In this document: piece after piece, positions 61,448 through 64,000 of the stretch
Position numbering within the stretch: position 1 is the first letter of the stretch
Layout of the letters: each line of letters begins with the position of its first letter
Assembly (NCBI GenBank): GCA_963821935.1
Contig: CAWGFM010000005.1
Location: 1,426,001-1,490,000 of the forward strand
DNA: 64,000 nucleotides
Direction of reading: 5' to 3'
Source of the DNA: JAOUEA01 sp963821935
GTDB lineage: Bacteria > Actinomycetota > UBA4738 > HRBIN12
The notes under the pieces: generated by a model
Databases searched by the model: none
Seen by the model: only the letters and a program-made list of their open reading frames with translations
What the model was told of the DNA's origin: nothing
Made by a program: the position numbers and the translations under genes

Positions 61448-63078
61448 TGGGTGCCTCCTACCACGCGATCGTGATCGGAGGCGGCCACAACGGCCTCGTC
61501 GCGGGTTCCTACCTGGCGCGCTCGGGCGCGCGCACCGTCGTGCTCGAGGCACGTTCGAAGGTCGGCGGCGCCGTCGACACGAGCGCGCCGTTCGCCGATC
61601 ACCCCGAGATCAAGGTCTCGACCTACTCGTACGTGATGTCGCTGATGCCGGCGTTCCTGATCGAACAGCTCGAGCTGGCCAAGCACGGCTACCACGTCAC
61701 GCCGTTCGGCCCGTACTACCAGGCGTTCCCCGACGGGCGCTCGATCACGATCTACGGCGACGACCCCAAGAAGACCTACGAGTCGGTCTCGCAGTTCTCG
61801 GTGAAGGACGCCGAGGCGCTGCAGGCGTACGAGGCGTGGATCCACGGCGTCACCGAGGTCGTCGGCCCGCTGCTGCACCAGGTGCCGCCGAACCTGGGCT
61901 CGCTCACGGTCGGCGACCTGCTCGAGCAGTCGAAGGCGGCATGGACGATGCGCTCGCTCGGCACGCGCGGGGTCGCCGACGCGACGCGCCTGTTCACGAT
62001 GAGCCTGTCCGAGCTGCTCGACCGCTGGTTCGAGTCCGAGCAGATGAAGACGATCATGATGGTCGACGGCCTGATCGGGCAGTGGTCGGGCCCCGACGAG
62101 CCCGGCACCGCCTACGTGCTGCTGCACCACGCGGTCGGCGGCGTGGGCGGCGGCGACAGCCACACCGTCAACTGGGGCTACCCGCGCGGCGGCATGGGCT
62201 CGGTCGCCGACGCGATCCGCGGCTCGGCCGAGGCCGCCGGCTGCGAGATCCGCACCGACGCCCGGGTGGCGCGGATCCTGGTCGAGGGCGGCCGCGCGGT
62301 CGGCGTCGCGCTCGAGAGCGGCGAGGAGCTGCGCGCGCCGGTCGTCGTGAGCTGCATCCACCCGAAGATCGCGTTCCTGCAGCTGCTCGACCGCGCCGAG
62401 CTGCCCCCAGACTTCGTGTTCGACATCGAACGCTGGAAGTCGCGCTCGGGCGTCGTGAAGATCAACGTCGCGATGAGCGAGCTGCCCGACTTCACCGCGA
62501 ACCCCGGCACCGACCTGCAGGACCACCACACCGGCTCGGTCGAGCTGTGTCTGTCGCGCGAGTACGCCGAGCGCGCGTTCCAGGACGCGCACCTGGAGCA
62601 CCGCGCGGCGATCGGCCCGTTCGTCGACGGCGCGATCCCCACGACGATCGACCCCGACCTGGCGCCCGAGGGCGTGCACGTGTTCTCGATGTTCAGCCAG
62701 TGGGTGCCGCACGAGTGGAGCCAGGAGCCGCACCGCGAGGAGCTCGAGGCCTACGCCGACCGCGCGATCGACGGCTACACGGCGCTGGCGCCCAACTTCC
62801 GCGACGCCGTGATCGACCGCCAGGTGATCGGTCCCTACGACATGGAGCAGGACCTGGGCCTGATCGGCGGCAACATCTTCCACGGCGAGCTCACCGTGGA
62901 TCAGCTGTTCCACATGCGACCCTCGCCGGGATTCGCGGACTACCGCACTCCCATCCCCGGCCTCTACCACGGGTCGAGCGCCACCCACGCCGGCGGCGGC
63001 GTGAACGGCATCCCCGGCTGGCAGGCGTACCGCGCGGCGAGAGAGGATCAGCGAGGGAGCAACGGTCCGCGGCACTAA
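61447..63078 (+). CDS. FAD-dependent oxidoreductase, phytoene desaturase (CrtI)-like family
   Basis: 543 residues. The N-terminal AIVIGGGHNGLVAGSYLARSG is the dinucleotide-binding glycine motif, followed by VVLEARSKVGGAV. Inside are YPRGGMGSVADAIRGSAEAAG and GVALESGEELRAPVVVS. The ending PGLYHGSSATHAGGGVNGIPGWQA is the C-terminal FAD motif of this family. Members desaturate or isomerise carotenoids and related lipids, but many bacterial ones act on unknown substrates; no carotenoid genes are nearby. Third codon positions are almost all G or C to about 62900, more than in neighbouring genes. The start is set by the overlap with the short upstream frame. Confidence 0.88.
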   Translation: MGASYHAIVIGGGHNGLVAGSYLARSGARTVVLEARSKVGGAVDTSAPFADHPEIKVSTYSYVMSLMPAFLIEQLELAKHGYHVTPFGPYYQAFPDGRSITIYGDDPKKTYESVSQFSVKDAEALQAYEAWIHGVTEVVGPLLHQVPPNLGSLTVGDLLEQSKAAWTMRSLGTRGVADATRLFTMSLSELLDRWFESEQMKTIMMVDGLIGQWSGPDEPGTAYVLLHHAVGGVGGGDSHTVNWGYPRGGMGSVADAIRGSAEAAGCEIRTDARVARILVEGGRAVGVALESGEELRAPVVVSCIHPKIAFLQLLDRAELPPDFVFDIERWKSRSGVVKINVAMSELPDFTANPGTDLQDHHTGSVELCLSREYAERAFQDAHLEHRAAIGPFVDGAIPTTIDPDLAPEGVHVFSMFSQWVPHEWSQEPHREELEAYADRAIDGYTALAPNFRDAVIDRQVIGPYDMEQDLGLIGGNIFHGELTVDQLFHMRPSPGFADYRTPIPGLYHGSSATHAGGGVNGIPGWQAYRAAREDQRGSNGPRH

Positions 63079-63248
63079 GACAGCGACTACGCCAGTCGCA
63101 ACCGGCTTCTTGATCGGGTGTCAGCAGCTGAGTCGCGCCAACCTCTGATCGAGCCGCGGGCGCATCAACCGTGTGTCACCCAGATACGCGGACCAGAATT
63201 CCCTGCCTCACATCGGTCCGACCACTCGGACCACCTCGACGGTAAGTC

Positions 63249-63371
63249 CTAGGAGCCCATCGCCTCCATGTTCCTGGTCACGACCTCCATCGTTTGGTCC
63301 AGCTCGGCGGTCGGACTGAACTCCACGATCTCGGTGTGTTCGGGAAGGTGTCGGGCGTGTGGCCGGGCCTA
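63249..63371 (-). pseudogene. 3' fragment of a START/SRPBCC-like gene
   Basis: The minus-strand frame ending TAG at 63249-63251 reads ARHLPEHTEIVEFSPTAELDQ, then TMEVVTRNMEAMGS. It looks like the last strand and helix of an SRPBCC-type ligand-binding fold, but the frame is closed by a stop just upstream and no start or N-terminal part is present. The rest of 63079-63450 shows nothing else. Confidence 0.35.
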
Positions 63372-63453
63372 CGTAGTACGCCTCACCACGGGGCGTCGTC
63401 CTTGCCATCCCTGGGATCGCTCGGGCATGCCAACACTACGGCGAGGACGGATA

Positions 63454-63459
63454 TATAGT
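63454..63459 (+). promoter_or_regulatory. -10 box (TATAGT) for the small membrane protein
   Basis: TATAGT in an AT-rich patch lies 19 bases before the ATG at 63479, with AAAGGAGGAG between them as the ribosome site. Confidence 0.45.
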
Positions 63460-63478
63460 GCGCCGCAAAGGAGGAGAC

Positions 63479-63667
63479 ATGTTCAAGGCGCTGTTGTTCG
63501 GATTCATCGTCTTCCTGATCGCGACCTTCCCCGCGACCTGGCTCCTGATGCTTTTCCTCGGGAACGTTGGTGTCGGAACGTCGTACTGGGGCACGCTCCC
63601 ACTGGGGATCCTGGTCTCGGCCCTCCTTGCCGGCGCGTCGTCGCGTTCGTACGTCGCCACGAGCTGA
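63479..63667 (+). CDS. Small two-helix membrane protein
   Basis: 62 residues: FKALLFGFIVFLIATFPATWLLMLFLGNVG forms one long or kinked membrane segment, then TLPLGILVSALLAGASSRSY a second. The ribosome site AAAGGAGGAG, four bases before the ATG, is among the strongest in the window. Family unknown; such proteins often act as membrane anchors or small regulators. A GCCGT-CAGAA-ACGGC hairpin follows about 18 bases after the stop. Confidence 0.7.
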   Translation: MFKALLFGFIVFLIATFPATWLLMLFLGNVGVGTSYWGTLPLGILVSALLAGASSRSYVATS

Positions 63668-63838
63668 TCGGTCTCTAGCGCGAGCCGTCAGAAACGGCTA
63701 CATGAGGAACGCAGGGCATCGGCTCGTTCCTGGCCGGCCGGTTGCGCGCACGATGGGTCCAAGATGTCGATATCGGTCCGTCTCGTCCGTCGAGGCAGTG
63801 AAGGATCGTTCGGATGACCGCGGCGGAGGGAGTGACCG

Positions 63839-64000
63839 ATGAAGTACCTGTTGCTGGTGTGTTGGGACAGGGATGTGATGGACGGGCAGACCGAACCCGA
63901 TCCGGCCGCCATACAGGAAGAAGAGGGATTCCCCTGGCTCGACGACCTCCAGGAGCGAGGCGTTTGGGTCACCGGCGATCAACTGGCACCGCCGCGGCGA
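63839..64000 (+). CDS. YCII-related (DGPF) domain protein, 3' end missing
   Basis: The first 54 codons: MKYLLLVCWDRDVMDGQTEP, PAAIQEEEGFPWLDDLQERG and VWVTGDQLAPPRR. MKYLLLV at the start and the GVWVTGDQLAP turn are typical of the YCII/DGPF family, small dimers often encoded beside ECF sigma factor genes. A ribosome site (CGGAGGGAGTG) lies before the ATG. The gene continues past the window end. 63668-63838 otherwise holds no gene. Confidence 0.8.
   Translation, partial: MKYLLLVCWDRDVMDGQTEPDPAAIQEEEGFPWLDDLQERGVWVTGDQLAPPRR

Noticed and set aside
1..64000. tRNA or rRNA genes, CRISPR arrays, insertion sequences, prophage or integration sites
   Set aside because: I looked for T-loop GGTTCGA patterns, regular short repeats, transposase motifs and integrase signatures and saw none that held up.

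Overview
The window is high-GC, densely coded bacterial DNA with few gaps. It most likely comes from an uncultured Actinomycetota, or a high-GC Chloroflexota lineage with similar habits. Reasons: very GC-rich third codon positions; many TANNNT -10 boxes 6-8 bases before an ATG or GTG (leaderless starts); many class III cyclases fused to NTPase and TPR regions; an Eis-type acetyltransferase; a RecQ with a phosphoribosyltransferase-like tail. I see no rRNA, tRNA, CRISPR array, insertion sequence or prophage.

1-3.1 kb holds the end of an S9 peptidase, a small gene of unknown function and a DEAD-box RNA helicase. 3.1-19.1 kb is a cyclic-nucleotide signalling block: five class III cyclase genes around one membrane protein that carries HEAT repeats and a cyclic-nucleotide-binding domain. 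The cyclases are a hydrolase-like/cyclase fusion, a zinc-motif cyclase, two tandem cyclase-NTPase-TPR proteins and a 1362-residue protein like soluble adenylyl cyclase. 19.1-30 kb is housekeeping and accessory: homocysteine methyltransferase, Eis acetyltransferase, CocE hydrolase, RecQ, gene relics, a PEBP-like protein, DinB and an alpha/beta hydrolase.

30.0-30.3 kb has no ordinary gene. It holds a 13-codon reading frame behind an almost complete complement of the 16S 3' end, then several hairpins, ending in a perfect 15-bp hairpin. 30.3-38.7 kb is a translationally coupled operon fitting nicotinate breakdown by the hydroxylation, ring reduction and enamide hydrolysis route: molybdenum hydroxylase, 6-hydroxynicotinate reductase-like, UPF0280, DUF1185 and enamidase genes, with a convergent nicotinamidase that could feed it.

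40.8-61.3 kb looks like uptake and CoA-dependent breakdown of an unidentified acid or ester. A minus-strand operon (CoA-transferase, two MaoC-type dehydratase genes, a MarR regulator fused to an inactivated endonuclease V fold, 3-hydroxyacyl-CoA dehydrogenase, enoyl-CoA hydratase) diverges from a plus-strand operon (HMGL-type aldolase, SDR, enoyl-CoA hydratase, ACMSD-like amidohydrolase, MFS transporter, monooxygenase-fold protein, FAH hydrolase). A peptide-type ABC importer and a second CocE hydrolase follow on the minus strand. The window closes with an FAD oxidoreductase behind a leaderless 11-codon uORF, a small membrane protein and the start of a YCII-like gene.

About a dozen genes are broken by one or two net frame changes, mostly at short G or C runs, while both halves stay conserved and gene overlaps still line up. 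I treat most of these as sequence errors, report one CDS across each break and give its position.
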